Notes: generated from the sequence alone by a model not told the origin. DNA of 44,917 nucleotides from JABIBU01 sp964464685 (GCA_964464685.1 CAYXGV010000004.1:1-44917); one strand, 5' to 3'; positions 22,453-31,365 are shown, counted from the stretch's first letter. Made by a program: numbers and translations.

Positions 22453-23676
22453 ATGCGACAATCACAACTTTTTACTAAGACATCCAAACAAACCCCTAAA
22501 GATGAAGTTAGTCTAAACGCTCAACTTTTAATTAGGGCTGGTTTTATTCACAAAGAAATGGCGGGGGTATATGCTTATCTACCTTTAGGATTACGTGTTT
22601 TAAATAAAATAAATAATATTATTCGCGAAGAAATGGATGCAATTGGGGGTCAAGAATTTTTTTTAACTTCTCTACAAAATCCGGAACTTTGGCAAAAGAC
22701 TGATCGCTGGAGCGATGAAATAGTAGATAATTGGTTTAAAACAAAACTAAAAAATGATACTGAATTGGGTCTAGCATTCACTCATGAAGAACCTTTGACC
22801 AATCTGCTGAAGAATCATATCAATTCTTACAGAGACCTACCTCGTTACATCTATCAAATTCAAACTAAATTCCGTAATGAGTTGCGTTCCAAAAGCGGAA
22901 TTATGCGTTGCCGTGAATTTTTGATGAAAGATATGTATTCTTTTTCTCGTACTCAAGCTGAGCATGATGAATTTTATGAGAAATCCAAACCAGCTTACTT
23001 AAAAATATTTGAACGTTGTGGTCTAGGTGATAAAACTTTTGTAACCTTTGCCTCTGGCGGAGTATTTAGTAAATATTCGCATGAATTTCAAACCCTGACT
23101 GAATCGGGGGAAGATATTATTTATCTTGATAAAAATAAAAAAATAGCTGTCAACAAAGAAGTTTTTAATGATGAGGTCTTGAATAGTTTAGGACTTGACA
23201 AAAACGATATGGAAGAAGCAAAGGCAGTTGAAGTCGGCAACATCTTTACTTTGGGTACAAAATATTCTGAACCACTAGGACTTAAATTTACTGATGAAAA
23301 TGGCAAGGAACAAACTGTAATTATGGGTAGTTATGGCATTGGCCCAGGAAGGGTCATGGGTACAATTGCTGAAGTCCACAATGATACCAATGGTTTAATT
23401 TGGCCCGAAGAAGTGGCTCCTTTTAACATTCATTTAGTTTCACTTTGTAAAGACGAAGCAGATGTAAAAAAAGCTGATGAACTTTATGAAAAATTAAAAG
23501 CTGAAGGCAAAGATGTTTTATATGATGATCGTGATATTTCCGCTGGTGCTAAATTTGCCGATAGTGATTTGATTGGTATTCCAGTCCGTTATGTAATTAG
23601 TAAAAAAACTTTAGAACAGGGGAGTGTGGAAGTGAAAAAGAGAAGGGAAGATAGTGTTGAGATGATAAAAATGTAA
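22453..23676 (+). CDS. proS: Prolyl-tRNA synthetase, short form without editing domain
   Basis: Class II synthetase charging tRNA-Pro. Motif 1 region GVYAYLPLGLRVL is at about residues 38-50, motif 2 FRNELRSKSGIMRCREFLMKD at about 139-159 and motif 3 GSYGIGPGRVMGTIAE at about 291-306; the anticodon-binding domain follows. Bacterial ProRS of about 570 aa carries a large INS domain between motifs 2 and 3 that deacylates Ala-tRNA-Pro. Here that segment is reduced to about 60 residues (EDIIYLDKN to EVGNIFTLG), so editing in cis is probably lost. The length of 407 aa is typical for reduced genomes. Confidence 0.95.
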   Translation: MRQSQLFTKTSKQTPKDEVSLNAQLLIRAGFIHKEMAGVYAYLPLGLRVLNKINNIIREEMDAIGGQEFFLTSLQNPELWQKTDRWSDEIVDNWFKTKLKNDTELGLAFTHEEPLTNLLKNHINSYRDLPRYIYQIQTKFRNELRSKSGIMRCREFLMKDMYSFSRTQAEHDEFYEKSKPAYLKIFERCGLGDKTFVTFASGGVFSKYSHEFQTLTESGEDIIYLDKNKKIAVNKEVFNDEVLNSLGLDKNDMEEAKAVEVGNIFTLGTKYSEPLGLKFTDENGKEQTVIMGSYGIGPGRVMGTIAEVHNDTNGLIWPEEVAPFNIHLVSLCKDEADVKKADELYEKLKAEGKDVLYDDRDISAGAKFADSDLIGIPVRYVISKKTLEQGSVEVKKRREDSVEMIKM

Positions 23677-23691
23677 CTCGAAACTTTAGTT

Positions 23692-23720
23692 TTGACTGTT
23701 AACGTAATAAAAATTAAATT
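23692..23720 (+). promoter_or_regulatory. Possible promoter of the mre cluster
   Basis: TTGACT (23692-23697), 17 bases, TAAATT (23715-23720). The -10 is weak. Confidence 0.4.
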
Positions 23721-23787
23721 AATAAAATATTATAAAAAAAGATAAATAGACACATTATCCAATAATCTAATAAACCAATAAACATTT

Positions 23788-23846
23788 CCTCCGAAAGATC
23801 CCTCCTCATTCATTTTCGCTCACGCTCAATGAACTCGTTCGGGATT
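23788..23846. repeat. F2 solo arm
   Basis: The stretch is nearly the reverse complement of the left arm of the copy at 20494, from CCGAAAGATCCC to TTCGGGAT. Only one arm is present, 12 bases before mreB. Confidence 0.75.
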
Positions 23847-23858
23847 AACTGAAAAACT

Positions 23859-24905
23859 ATGTTTAAACGTTTATACTCAAAATTTTCTCAAGATTTAGGA
23901 ATTGACCTCGGAACGGCCAATACTTTGGTATATATAAAAGGTAAAGGAATTGTTATTAATGAACCTTCGGTAGTAGCCGTAAATACCAAAACTGAACAAA
24001 TTTTGGCAGTTGGACATGAAGCCAAAAACATGCTTGGCAAAACTCCTGCGCATATTGAAGTCACTCGACCTCTAATAAATGGGGTTATTTCTGATTATGA
24101 AGTGACTGAAAAAATGTTAAAATATTTTATTGATAAAGTTCATGAAGGCGGTTTTTCACTAATGTCACGCCCTCGGGTTATTATCTGTGCGCCACTGGAA
24201 GTGACTGAAGTAGAAGTAAAAGCCATTGAAGATGCTACTTTGTCCGCCGGAGCCAGAGAAGTTTTTGTAATTCAAGAACCAATGGCCGCCGCGATTGGCG
24301 CCAGAATGCCAGTTCAAGATCCAATTGGTAATTTAATTGTTGACATTGGTGGTGGTAATACAGAAGTGGCTGTCATTGCCTTAAATGGTGTTGTCACTTG
24401 GAAATCTACTCATGTGGCTGGGGATGAAATGAATAGAAACATCATGCAATATGCCAAAGAGGTTTTTAATTTGTATGTTGGTGAAAGTCATGCTGAGCAA
24501 ATAAAAACCAAAATTGGTTCGGCTATTGATCTGGGGGAAAGGGAAGAATTTCCTATGCGCGGTCGTGATGTAATGACTGGTTTGCCAAAAGAAGTTATGG
24601 TAAATAGCGATCAAATTCGCGAAGCCCTGCGTCGATCAGTGTCAATTATAATTGACCATATTAAAATGACACTGGAAGTGACACCACCTGAATTAACAGC
24701 TGACATTCACGAAAGAGGTTTACTTATTACTGGTGGGGGAGCACTATTGCGTGGCATCGACAAAATTATTTCTCGAGAAACAGAAATACCAGTACGAATT
24801 GCTGACGATCCTCTTACTGCTGTTGTCCGAGGTACCGGCGTTCTATTAGAAGATCCTGATCTACTCAAAGAAGTTGTTATGCCATCAGCTCGTGATGGTA
24901 GATAA
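23859..24905 (+). CDS. mreB: Rod-shape protein MreB (bacterial actin)
   Basis: ATP-dependent actin-like filament protein that guides lateral cell-wall synthesis. Phosphate-binding motifs are DLGTANTLVY (about residues 16-25) and VDIGGGNTEVAVI (about 160-172), followed by the adenosine motif GLLITGGGALLRG (about 284-296). Length of 348 aa is typical. It leads a tight mreB-mreC-mreD-mrdA cluster (6 bases to mreC), so the cell builds peptidoglycan in rod mode. Confidence 0.97.
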   Translation: MFKRLYSKFSQDLGIDLGTANTLVYIKGKGIVINEPSVVAVNTKTEQILAVGHEAKNMLGKTPAHIEVTRPLINGVISDYEVTEKMLKYFIDKVHEGGFSLMSRPRVIICAPLEVTEVEVKAIEDATLSAGAREVFVIQEPMAAAIGARMPVQDPIGNLIVDIGGGNTEVAVIALNGVVTWKSTHVAGDEMNRNIMQYAKEVFNLYVGESHAEQIKTKIGSAIDLGEREEFPMRGRDVMTGLPKEVMVNSDQIREALRRSVSIIIDHIKMTLEVTPPELTADIHERGLLITGGGALLRGIDKIISRETEIPVRIADDPLTAVVRGTGVLLEDPDLLKEVVMPSARDGR

Positions 24906-24911
24906 AAATCT

Positions 24912-25724
24912 ATGTCTGGTAAAATAAAAACATTTTTAAGCATTACAATCGTTATAATTTTAACGATTGTTTTTCACTTTGTGGGTTGGCTATCACCAAT
25001 AGAAAATTTTGTTTATTCTTTTATAGAACCAGCGTCACAATTACTTTATACCACAAATATTTTCATAGACGACGAAGACTCTAAATTGTTTTCTGATCCA
25101 CAAAAACTAAAGGAGGCTTATTTAAATCAAAAAGCTGAATTATTAAAAAATAAAATTGATCAAACTACCTTTCAATTGACGCAAGAAGAAAATGAAGGAT
25201 TAAAAAAACAATTAGATTTTTTTCAAAGAAATAATTATTCTGCTGTAGGAGTTAATGTAATTGGAAAAAATACCGAACCAACTGGTAATACTCTCACCAT
25301 TGATCGTGGAGAAAATGACGGAATTTCAATAGGTAATACTGTTATTACCAAAGCCGGAATTTTGGTAGGAAAAATAACCAAAGTAAATAATAATTTTTCT
25401 ATAGTACGACTCATAAATGATAATCAAAGTAAAATAGCGGCGACAATTATAAACCAAGATAAAAGTATTGGTCTAGTTGAAGGTGGTTATGGAATTAGTG
25501 TGCACATGAATTTTATACCTCAAAACGAAACACTTAGTATTGGCGATGTTATTGTCACTTCTGGTTTGGAGGAGAATATACCACGTGGACTTTTGATTGG
25601 GGAGATTGAGGCAATTGAAAAAGAGGCTTATCAACCATTTCAAAAAGCTGTCATAAGTCCTTTTGTAAATTTAGAAAAAATAGTCTTGGCATCAGTTATA
25701 ATCTCCGATAATAAGCAGGATTAA
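24912..25724 (+). CDS. mreC: Rod-shape protein MreC
   Basis: Membrane-anchored periplasmic/extracellular scaffold protein. One N-terminal helix (residues 8-27), a coiled coil at about 60-105 and the beta-barrel domain with DRGENDGISIGNTVITKAGILVGKI (about 131-156) and the late GDVIVTSGLEENIPRGLLIG match the family. Length of 270 aa is usual. It sits 6 bases after mreB and 1 base before mreD. Confidence 0.93.
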   Translation: MSGKIKTFLSITIVIILTIVFHFVGWLSPIENFVYSFIEPASQLLYTTNIFIDDEDSKLFSDPQKLKEAYLNQKAELLKNKIDQTTFQLTQEENEGLKKQLDFFQRNNYSAVGVNVIGKNTEPTGNTLTIDRGENDGISIGNTVITKAGILVGKITKVNNNFSIVRLINDNQSKIAATIINQDKSIGLVEGGYGISVHMNFIPQNETLSIGDVIVTSGLEENIPRGLLIGEIEAIEKEAYQPFQKAVISPFVNLEKIVLASVIISDNKQD

Positions 25725-25725
25725 T

Positions 25726-26268
25726 ATGGAATTACTAAAAAAAACTTTTATTATACTTTTTATTCTGATTCTTTTGGTTGGGTGTAGTATGTTAGTTTCT
25801 TATTTATTACCATACCCATTTTCCAATATAAATATTATTTTTATTTTTTTAATTATTTTTATGATGGCGCGTGACTCTGGTTTGGTAGTTTGGATAAGTT
25901 TCTTTACCAATTTTTTTACAGAAATTTATTCATCAACTCCATTTGGTCTAATTTTATTTTCTGGAACTATCAGTATTTTAATAATTTTTTGGCTATACAA
26001 AACTATTTTTACAAATCGGTCTTGGTACAGTGCAATGGCCTTGGTATCGCTAGCACTTCTGCTTTATCGAACACTTTTTATAATTTCTTTATCTCTATTA
26101 AAAATATTTGGTTTGACATATCTAACTTTTGAAAAAACCACTTTTATAATTTTTGGCTGGGAATTATTATTTACTTGTCTTTTAACAGGAGTTGTTTATT
26201 TTGTATTATCCAAATTTTTCAAATCATTTAAAGCCTCTCCGATTGAACACGGTTTATTTAAAATATGA
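25726..26268 (+). CDS. mreD: Probable rod-shape protein MreD
   Basis: A 180-aa membrane protein with five to six helices; sequence is weakly conserved as is normal for MreD. The name rests on size, topology and position between mreC (1 base) and the PBP2 gene, with which it overlaps by 4 bases (ATGA). The cluster order mreBCD-mrdA is widely conserved. Confidence 0.75.
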   Translation: MELLKKTFIILFILILLVGCSMLVSYLLPYPFSNINIIFIFLIIFMMARDSGLVVWISFFTNFFTEIYSSTPFGLILFSGTISILIIFWLYKTIFTNRSWYSAMALVSLALLLYRTLFIISLSLLKIFGLTYLTFEKTTFIIFGWELLFTCLLTGVVYFVLSKFFKSFKASPIEHGLFKI

Positions 26269-28283
26269 AAAAAATTAAGTCAAATTTATTTACCGCCAAT
26301 TTTGCTGATTTGGCCTACAAAAATTTAAATGGAAAGTATAGTAAAACTTGGGTAGAAGATTCAGTGATTTTTGAAAACAAAATTGGTAAACAAATTCCAA
26401 CTCCAAAAAGCAATTCCTATGTTGGGAGTAGTTTTTTTGGTAAAAAAATATCCTTAACCAGTATAATTTTATTGGTATCTTTTTTAGTTTTAGTTTTAAA
26501 TATTTTTTATTTACAAATAGTTAAAGGGGAACATTACAGAATGTTGGCAGAAAACAATCGCCAACGTATTATTCCTATTCCAGCTGAACGAGGTCTTATT
26601 TTTGATCGAAATGGTATTCAAATAACTGAAAATATTCCTAATTTTTCAGTGACTCTCATCCCCCAAGATCTACCTAGAGACAAAATGGAAAAAGAATTAA
26701 TAATAGAAAAATTATCAACCATAACCAACCAAAACAAGGAGAAAATTAGATCAACAATTGAAGAATATGGCTCTTACAGTTTTGAGTCAATTATAATTTT
26801 AGAAGACATTGATTATGAAACCGCTATTCAAATACTAATTGATTCAGCCGATTTACCAGGTATTAGAATTCAACGCGGTAGCAAGCGACTTTATAATGAT
26901 TACAACATTACAGCAGAAAATAAAAATACTACATCAACACCATTTTCTTTATCACACATTTTGGGTTATATTGGCAAACTAAATCAAACTGAACTTGATA
27001 ATTTGTATAAAGATGGTTATTTACCATCTGATTCAATAGGTAAAACTGGAATAGAAAAAAGTTATGAAACTGATTTACGCGGAAATTACGGACGTCGCCG
27101 AATTGAAGTAAACGCTTTTGGTAAAGAACAAAATATTTTGGCTGAAGAAATTCCTATACCAGGAAAATATCTTTATCTTACGATTGATGAAGAAGTGCAA
27201 AAAAAATTAGAAGAAATAATGTTGGACAATTTCAAAGTAGCCGGAAAAAAACGGGGGATTGGTATTGTAATGAATCCACAAAATGGAGAAATTTTGGCCA
27301 TGGTTAGTTTACCAAGCTTTGATAATAATGATTTTTCTGGTGGCATTGACCAAGCTACTTATTCAAAATACATAGAGGACGAAAATAATCCACTCTTTAA
27401 TCGAGCTATTGCTGGTACTTATCCTTCTGGTTCTACCGTTAAACCAGCAGTAGCCTCGGCCGCTCTACAAGAAGGAATAATAAATTCAGCCACATCATTT
27501 TTAAGCAACGGCGGTCTTTGGGTAAGCTCTTGGTTTTTTCCTGACTGGCAAGCCGGTGGACATGGTATTACTAATGTTAGAAAATCTCTAGCTTGGTCAG
27601 TTAATACTTTTTATTATTACATTGGTGGTGGCTACAATGATTTTGTTGGTTTGGGTGTTGAGAAAATAACTAACTATTTACGTGAATTTGGTTTTGCCAG
27701 TAAACTCGGAATTGATATTCCGGGAGAACAAGCTGGATTTTTACCATCAAAAGAATGGAAAGAAGAAACAAAAGGCGAACGTTGGTATATTGGTGACACT
27801 TACAATCTATCAATTGGACAGGGAGACTTACTTGTCACCCCACTACAAATTGCCGCGATGACCGGTGTAGTTGCCAACGGCTCAACTCTTTATCAACCAC
27901 ATTTAGTAAAAAAAGAAATAGATCCCTTGAGCGGTGAAGAGCAAAATATTTCCACAAAAATTATTAATAAAGATTTTATTAGTCCAAACAATTTAAACAT
28001 TGTAAAATTAGGAATGAAAGACTGTGTGGATTATGGTTCTTGTCGCCGTTTATCTCTCTTACCTTTTTCTTCTGGCGGTAAAACCGGAACCGCGCAGTGG
28101 AGTAGTACCAAACCTGATCACGCTTGGTTTACAGCTTTTGCCCCTTATGATAACCCCAAAATAGTTGTCACAATTTTGGTAGAAGAGGGTCAGGGTGGTG
28201 ATCTAATCTCAGCACCAATTGCCTATGAATTTCTCCGCTGGCTCGGCAGTTCCACTTGTTATATAGATGGTTGCACTGAATAA
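26265..28283 (+). CDS. mrdA: Penicillin-binding protein 2 (transpeptidase)
   Basis: Class B PBP of the elongasome, cross-linking peptidoglycan with RodA. A membrane helix lies at about residues 63-84, later than usual because of a soluble N-terminal tail of about 60 residues. The dimerisation domain includes AERGLIFDRNG (about 106-116). Catalytic motifs are Ser390-Thr-Val-Lys393, Ser445-Val-Asn447 and Lys606-Thr-Gly608, all intact. Length is 672 aa. It ends the mre cluster, followed by a gene-free repeat region. Confidence 0.95.
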   Translation: MKKIKSNLFTANFADLAYKNLNGKYSKTWVEDSVIFENKIGKQIPTPKSNSYVGSSFFGKKISLTSIILLVSFLVLVLNIFYLQIVKGEHYRMLAENNRQRIIPIPAERGLIFDRNGIQITENIPNFSVTLIPQDLPRDKMEKELIIEKLSTITNQNKEKIRSTIEEYGSYSFESIIILEDIDYETAIQILIDSADLPGIRIQRGSKRLYNDYNITAENKNTTSTPFSLSHILGYIGKLNQTELDNLYKDGYLPSDSIGKTGIEKSYETDLRGNYGRRRIEVNAFGKEQNILAEEIPIPGKYLYLTIDEEVQKKLEEIMLDNFKVAGKKRGIGIVMNPQNGEILAMVSLPSFDNNDFSGGIDQATYSKYIEDENNPLFNRAIAGTYPSGSTVKPAVASAALQEGIINSATSFLSNGGLWVSSWFFPDWQAGGHGITNVRKSLAWSVNTFYYYIGGGYNDFVGLGVEKITNYLREFGFASKLGIDIPGEQAGFLPSKEWKEETKGERWYIGDTYNLSIGQGDLLVTPLQIAAMTGVVANGSTLYQPHLVKKEIDPLSGEEQNISTKIINKDFISPNNLNIVKLGMKDCVDYGSCRRLSLLPFSSGGKTGTAQWSSTKPDHAWFTAFAPYDNPKIVVTILVEEGQGGDLISAPIAYEFLRWLGSSTCYIDGCTE

Positions 28284-28303
28284 ATTGAGAGATCATCCCT
28301 TGT

Positions 28304-28382
28304 TTCACAGAGTTACGCCGGATAAACTACAATACTAGTTTACAGGGCGTAATCCGAGCAAAGCGAGGATGGAGCCCTGTGG
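28304..28382. repeat. Nested inverted repeat after mrdA
   Basis: CACAG and CTGTG lie at the outside, TTACGCC and GGCGTAA next, and AAACTA/TAGTTT inside with a CAATAC loop. A GATGGAGCC-like tail and AGCAAAGCGAGG are GC-rich compared with flanking DNA. Confidence 0.6.
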
Positions 28383-28390
28383 ATAACCTC

Positions 28391-28419
28391 TTGACTTTAA
28401 TTTATCTTTACTCTAATAT
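28391..28419 (+). promoter_or_regulatory. Promoter upstream of greA
   Basis: TTGACT (28391-28396), 17 bases, TAATAT (28414-28419). Confidence 0.6.
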
Positions 28420-28425
28420 CTGTTA

Positions 28426-28545
28426 TACTAAAATAAAGAAACATATTATCTTCGCTCGTTCGGTCATCAAAAAAAGCTAAGCTATTTTTTGATGACTCTC
28501 ACTCGCTCGATAATAAACCGCATAAAACGGGTTTATTTTTATTAG
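28426..28545 (+). ncRNA. Candidate structured leader or small RNA before greA
   Basis: Between the promoter at 28391 and a hairpin terminator lies about 120 nt without an ORF. TCATCAAAAAA pairs with TTTTTTGATGA around 28464-28494, with an outer ATTATC/GATAAT pair, and AATAAACC/GGTTTATT with a T-rich tail closes the unit at about 28511-28545. It could be a small RNA or a greA attenuator. The call is structural only; no family is recognised. Confidence 0.35.
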
Positions 28546-28557
28546 CCTTAGTTCATA

Positions 28558-28626
28558 AAGTTAAAAGTTTTTAAAGTTAAAAAGAATAACTTGAAAACTT
28601 TATAAACTTTATAAACTTTATAAACT
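28558..28626. repeat. AAACTTTAT nonamer repeats before greA
   Basis: ATAAACTTT words repeat with period 9 at about 28597-28626, preceded by the partly complementary AAAGTTAAAAGTTTTTAAAG stretch. The array ends within about 8 bases of the greA start. Confidence 0.75.
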
Positions 28627-28632
28627 GTTACT

Positions 28633-29094
28633 ATGTCTGATCAAACACAATACATGACACTAGAAAAACTAGAAGAATTAAAAGTAGAATTACAAAATTT
28701 GAAATTGAAAGAATTGCCAAAAATTGCCAAAAGAATTGACGACGCTAGGCAGATGGGGGATTTGTCTGAAAATGCTGAATATCATCAGGCCAGAGAAGAC
28801 ATGGCTTGGATGCAGAGCCGGGTAAAAGAAATTGAAGCTATTTTGGACAACGCTGAAATTATTACCACTGGTGGAACCGCAACGGTCGAACTAGGTTCTT
28901 TTATAATTGTCAAAGTTAATAATGAAAAACGTGAATACACCATTGTTGGTGCTCAAGAAGCTGATCCTGCTTCTGGTAGAATATCCAACGAATCACCCCT
29001 AGGCAATGCCTTTTTAGGACGCAAAAAGGGCGATAGGGTTGATATCAAATTACCAAGCGGGGTACAGGAGTATAAAATAATTGAGGTTAGATGA
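28633..29094 (+). CDS. greA: Transcription elongation factor GreA
   Basis: GreA rescues backtracked RNA polymerase by stimulating transcript cleavage. The N-terminal coiled coil (about residues 8-75) carries the conserved tip GDLSENAEYHQAREDMAWMQ-like region with Asp and Glu residues (DLSENAEY at about 42-49), and the C-terminal domain has SPLGNAFLGRKKGDRVDIKLPSG-like motifs. Length of 153 aa is standard. The stop is TGA, evidence for the standard genetic code here. Confidence 0.96.
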   Translation: MSDQTQYMTLEKLEELKVELQNLKLKELPKIAKRIDDARQMGDLSENAEYHQAREDMAWMQSRVKEIEAILDNAEIITTGGTATVELGSFIIVKVNNEKREYTIVGAQEADPASGRISNESPLGNAFLGRKKGDRVDIKLPSGVQEYKIIEVR

Positions 29095-29099
29095 TTCAT

Positions 29100-29127
29100 C
29101 AGATAACAGATATCAGATATCAGATAA
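29100..29127. repeat. F6 CAGATAA heptamers after greA
   Basis: CAGATAA, CAGATAT, CAGATAT, CAGATAA in perfect period 7, five bases after the greA stop. Confidence 0.85.
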
Positions 29128-29128
29128 C

Positions 29129-29156
29129 AAAAAATCGCTTAAATAAGCGATTTTTT
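29129..29156. terminator. Bidirectional terminator near gap 2
   Basis: AAAAAATCGCTT (29129-29140), loop AAAT, AAGCGATTTTTT (29145-29156), a perfect 12-bp stem with T-runs in both directions. Confidence 0.9.
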
Positions 29157-29184
29157 AATAGAGAAATTAGTCTAATACATATAT

Positions 29185-29196
29185 ATTATAGCACAT
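29185..29196 (-). promoter_or_regulatory. Minus-strand -10 element cut by gap 2
   Basis: On the minus strand TGTGCTATAAT reads toward the terminator at 29129-29156. The -35 would fall inside the gap. Spacing from the -10 to the hairpin is 28 bases, the same as at 17104-17131. Confidence 0.5.
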
Positions 29197-29201
29197 TTTT
29201 G

Positions 29202-29301
29202 NNNNNNNNNNNNNNNNNNNNNNNNNNNNNNNNNNNNNNNNNNNNNNNNNNNNNNNNNNNNNNNNNNNNNNNNNNNNNNNNNNNNNNNNNNNNNNNNNNN
29301 N
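29202..29301. other. Assembly gap (100 N)
   Basis: A second run of exactly 100 N, again just beside a promoter-terminator module. It covers the leader of lysS. Confidence 0.95.
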
Positions 29302-29313
29302 AATCAACATTTT

Positions 29314-30792
29314 ATGAATACTCCAAATACTCACGACGAAAGAAAAATGCGTTTGCAAAAATTGGAAGAATTAAAAACAGCTGGGATTAATCCCTACCCG
29401 GCTAAATCACATCGTGTACAAACCACCAAAACAGCTTTGGAACTAGCCGATGGTGAAACAGCGGTAGTAGCTGGCCGAATTATGTTAAAACGCGAAATGG
29501 GAAAAATTTGTTTTTGCCACCTGCAAGATGAAAGTGGAAAAATCCAAATTGTTTTCAAACAAGATGACGGCATTGACAAAGAAAGTTTTAAACTTTTTAC
29601 CAAAAAAATTGAAACAGCTGACATTATCTCGGTAGAAGGTGAACGATTTGAAACCCAAAAAGGTGAGAAATCAATTTTAGTAAAAAAATGGACACTGCTC
29701 TCAAAAGCCCTACTACCTTTGGGAGACAAATTTCATGGTGTACAAGATGAAGAACTACGTTTGCGCAAAAGATATTTGGATATGATTTTAAATCCAGAGG
29801 TACGTGAAATGTTCAAACGAAAAGCCAAATTTTGGCAAGCAACTAGAAATTTCTTGATTGAGGAAGGTTTTTTGGAAGTGGAAACACCTGTTTTGGAAAC
29901 TACTGCTGGTGGGGCTAGTGCAACACCTTTTGCTACTCACCACAATGCACTTGATATGGATGTGTATTTGCGAATTTCTATGGGTGAACTCTGGCAAAAA
30001 CGATTAATGGTGGCTGGATTTGACAAAACTTTTGAAATTGGCCGACAATTTAGAAATGAAGGTATGAGTCGTGAGCATTTGCAAGATTATTCGCAAATGG
30101 AATTTTATTGGGGCTACGCCGATTATACTATGGGTATGGAATTGGTTGAACGAATGATAAAACATATTGCCGAAGAAACTTGGGGAACACTAAAATTTAT
30201 TATTGGTGAACATGGCGAAATTGATTTGGGTCAAACTTGGAAACACTACGACTATGTTGAAACTATCAAAGAAAAAACTGGACTTGATATTATGTCAGCA
30301 ACGATTGAAGAAGTTAAGACAAAATTAAATGAATTGCAAATAAAATATGACAAAGTAGAAGCTAAAAGTGCTTTGGTAGATTCACTTTGGAAATATTGTC
30401 GTAAAAGTATTGCTGGTCCGGGATTTTTGATAAACGTCCCAGTCTTAGTTTCACCACTGGCCAAACGTAAAGAAGACAATCCAGAATTAACCGAACGTTT
30501 TCAACCAATTATTGCCGGATCCGAACTAGGTAATGGTTATTCTGAACTTAACGACCCAATCGATCAAGCCGAAAGATTTACCGAACAAGTCAAAATGAAA
30601 GAAGCCGGCGACACTGAAGCCCAATCCCATGATAAAGATTTTGTTGAAGCGCTAGAACATGGTATGCCACCAACCTGTGGTTTTGGTTTTTCTGAAAGAG
30701 TATTTTCATTTTTGGAAAATAAACCGATTAGAGAGTGTCAAATCTTTCCGCTTATGAAGCCAGTTGAGGATGATTCCAAGAAAGATAAATAG
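29314..30792 (+). CDS. lysS: Lysyl-tRNA synthetase, class II
   Basis: Charges tRNA-Lys. The N-terminal OB-fold (about residues 45-145; VAGRIMLKREMGKICFCHLQD) is followed by the class II core: motif 2 FEIGRQFRNEGMSREH (about 240-255) and motif 3 CGFGFSERVF (about 457-466). Motif 3 keeps its Arg but reads SER where most bacterial LysRS have (I)DR. Length of 492 aa is normal. The start lies 12 bases after the gap, so the leader is not visible. The stop TAG is the first codon of an F1 repeat. Confidence 0.94.
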   Translation: MNTPNTHDERKMRLQKLEELKTAGINPYPAKSHRVQTTKTALELADGETAVVAGRIMLKREMGKICFCHLQDESGKIQIVFKQDDGIDKESFKLFTKKIETADIISVEGERFETQKGEKSILVKKWTLLSKALLPLGDKFHGVQDEELRLRKRYLDMILNPEVREMFKRKAKFWQATRNFLIEEGFLEVETPVLETTAGGASATPFATHHNALDMDVYLRISMGELWQKRLMVAGFDKTFEIGRQFRNEGMSREHLQDYSQMEFYWGYADYTMGMELVERMIKHIAEETWGTLKFIIGEHGEIDLGQTWKHYDYVETIKEKTGLDIMSATIEEVKTKLNELQIKYDKVEAKSALVDSLWKYCRKSIAGPGFLINVPVLVSPLAKRKEDNPELTERFQPIIAGSELGNGYSELNDPIDQAERFTEQVKMKEAGDTEAQSHDKDFVEALEHGMPPTCGFGFSERVFSFLENKPIRECQIFPLMKPVEDDSKKDK

Positions 30793-30868
30793 AACACGGA
30801 TCAAACTAATTTAACGAATTTAAACGAATTCGTTCTAATTAGTTTAATTCGTTAAATCCACGTTCCAT
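30790..30868. repeat. F1 nonamer inverted repeat, copy d
   Basis: TAGAACACGG...AACGAATTCG...CCACGTTCCA. The left arm has CTAATTTAA and CGAATTTAA 9-nt words. It provides the lysS stop codon and ends about 5 bases before the next gene. Confidence 0.8.
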
Positions 30869-30872
30869 TCCT

Positions 30873-31292
30873 ATGAAAAAAGTAATGATCTTCGGTACAT
30901 TTGATATTTTACACTGTGGCCATCTCCACATGTTTAAACAAGCCCGTGAGTATGGAGATTTTTTGATTGCAGTAGTTGGTAGAGATGCCAATGTTGAAGA
31001 AATAAAAGGTATTGGTCCGATGCACAATGAAACCGAACGTTTAGATTTAATATCCCAGATAAAACTTATTGACAAAGCTCGCTTGGGAGATAAAATTGAT
31101 GTTTACAAAGTAATTGAAGAAGAAAAACCAGATATAATCGCATTGGGTTACGATCAGCGTGCGTATATAGATAAACTGGCCGATGCCATTACTAATTTTG
31201 GCTTAAGCACAGAAATTGTCCGTCTAACTGAATACCAAGAAAAGAGACTAAAGTCTAGTAAAATAAAAAAGTATATTGAGAGAATGATATAA
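30873..31292 (+). CDS. Cytidylyltransferase-like nucleotidyltransferase
   Basis: A 139-aa HxGH-superfamily enzyme: GTFDILHCGH at residues 8-17 has the His14/His17 pair that binds nucleotide phosphate, GRDANVEEIKG follows, and RLKSSKIK near 126-133 matches the ISSTxI position. Size and motifs fit glycerol-3-phosphate cytidylyltransferase (TagD) and archaeal-type FAD synthase (RibL) relatives; the GYDQ motif favours the latter slightly. The substrate cannot be fixed from sequence alone. Confidence 0.85.
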   Translation: MKKVMIFGTFDILHCGHLHMFKQAREYGDFLIAVVGRDANVEEIKGIGPMHNETERLDLISQIKLIDKARLGDKIDVYKVIEEEKPDIIALGYDQRAYIDKLADAITNFGLSTEIVRLTEYQEKRLKSSKIKKYIERMI

Positions 31293-31365
31293 GTAGATAA
31301 ACATACTAATATACTAATAATACCAATTATACGAATGCTATACGAATTCCACTCTAGAAAAATAT

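Noticed and set aside
28633..29094. Recoded TGA (Gly) as in SR1/Gracilibacteria
   Set aside because: greA ends at TGA at its conserved C-terminus, and no gene needs TGA read-through.
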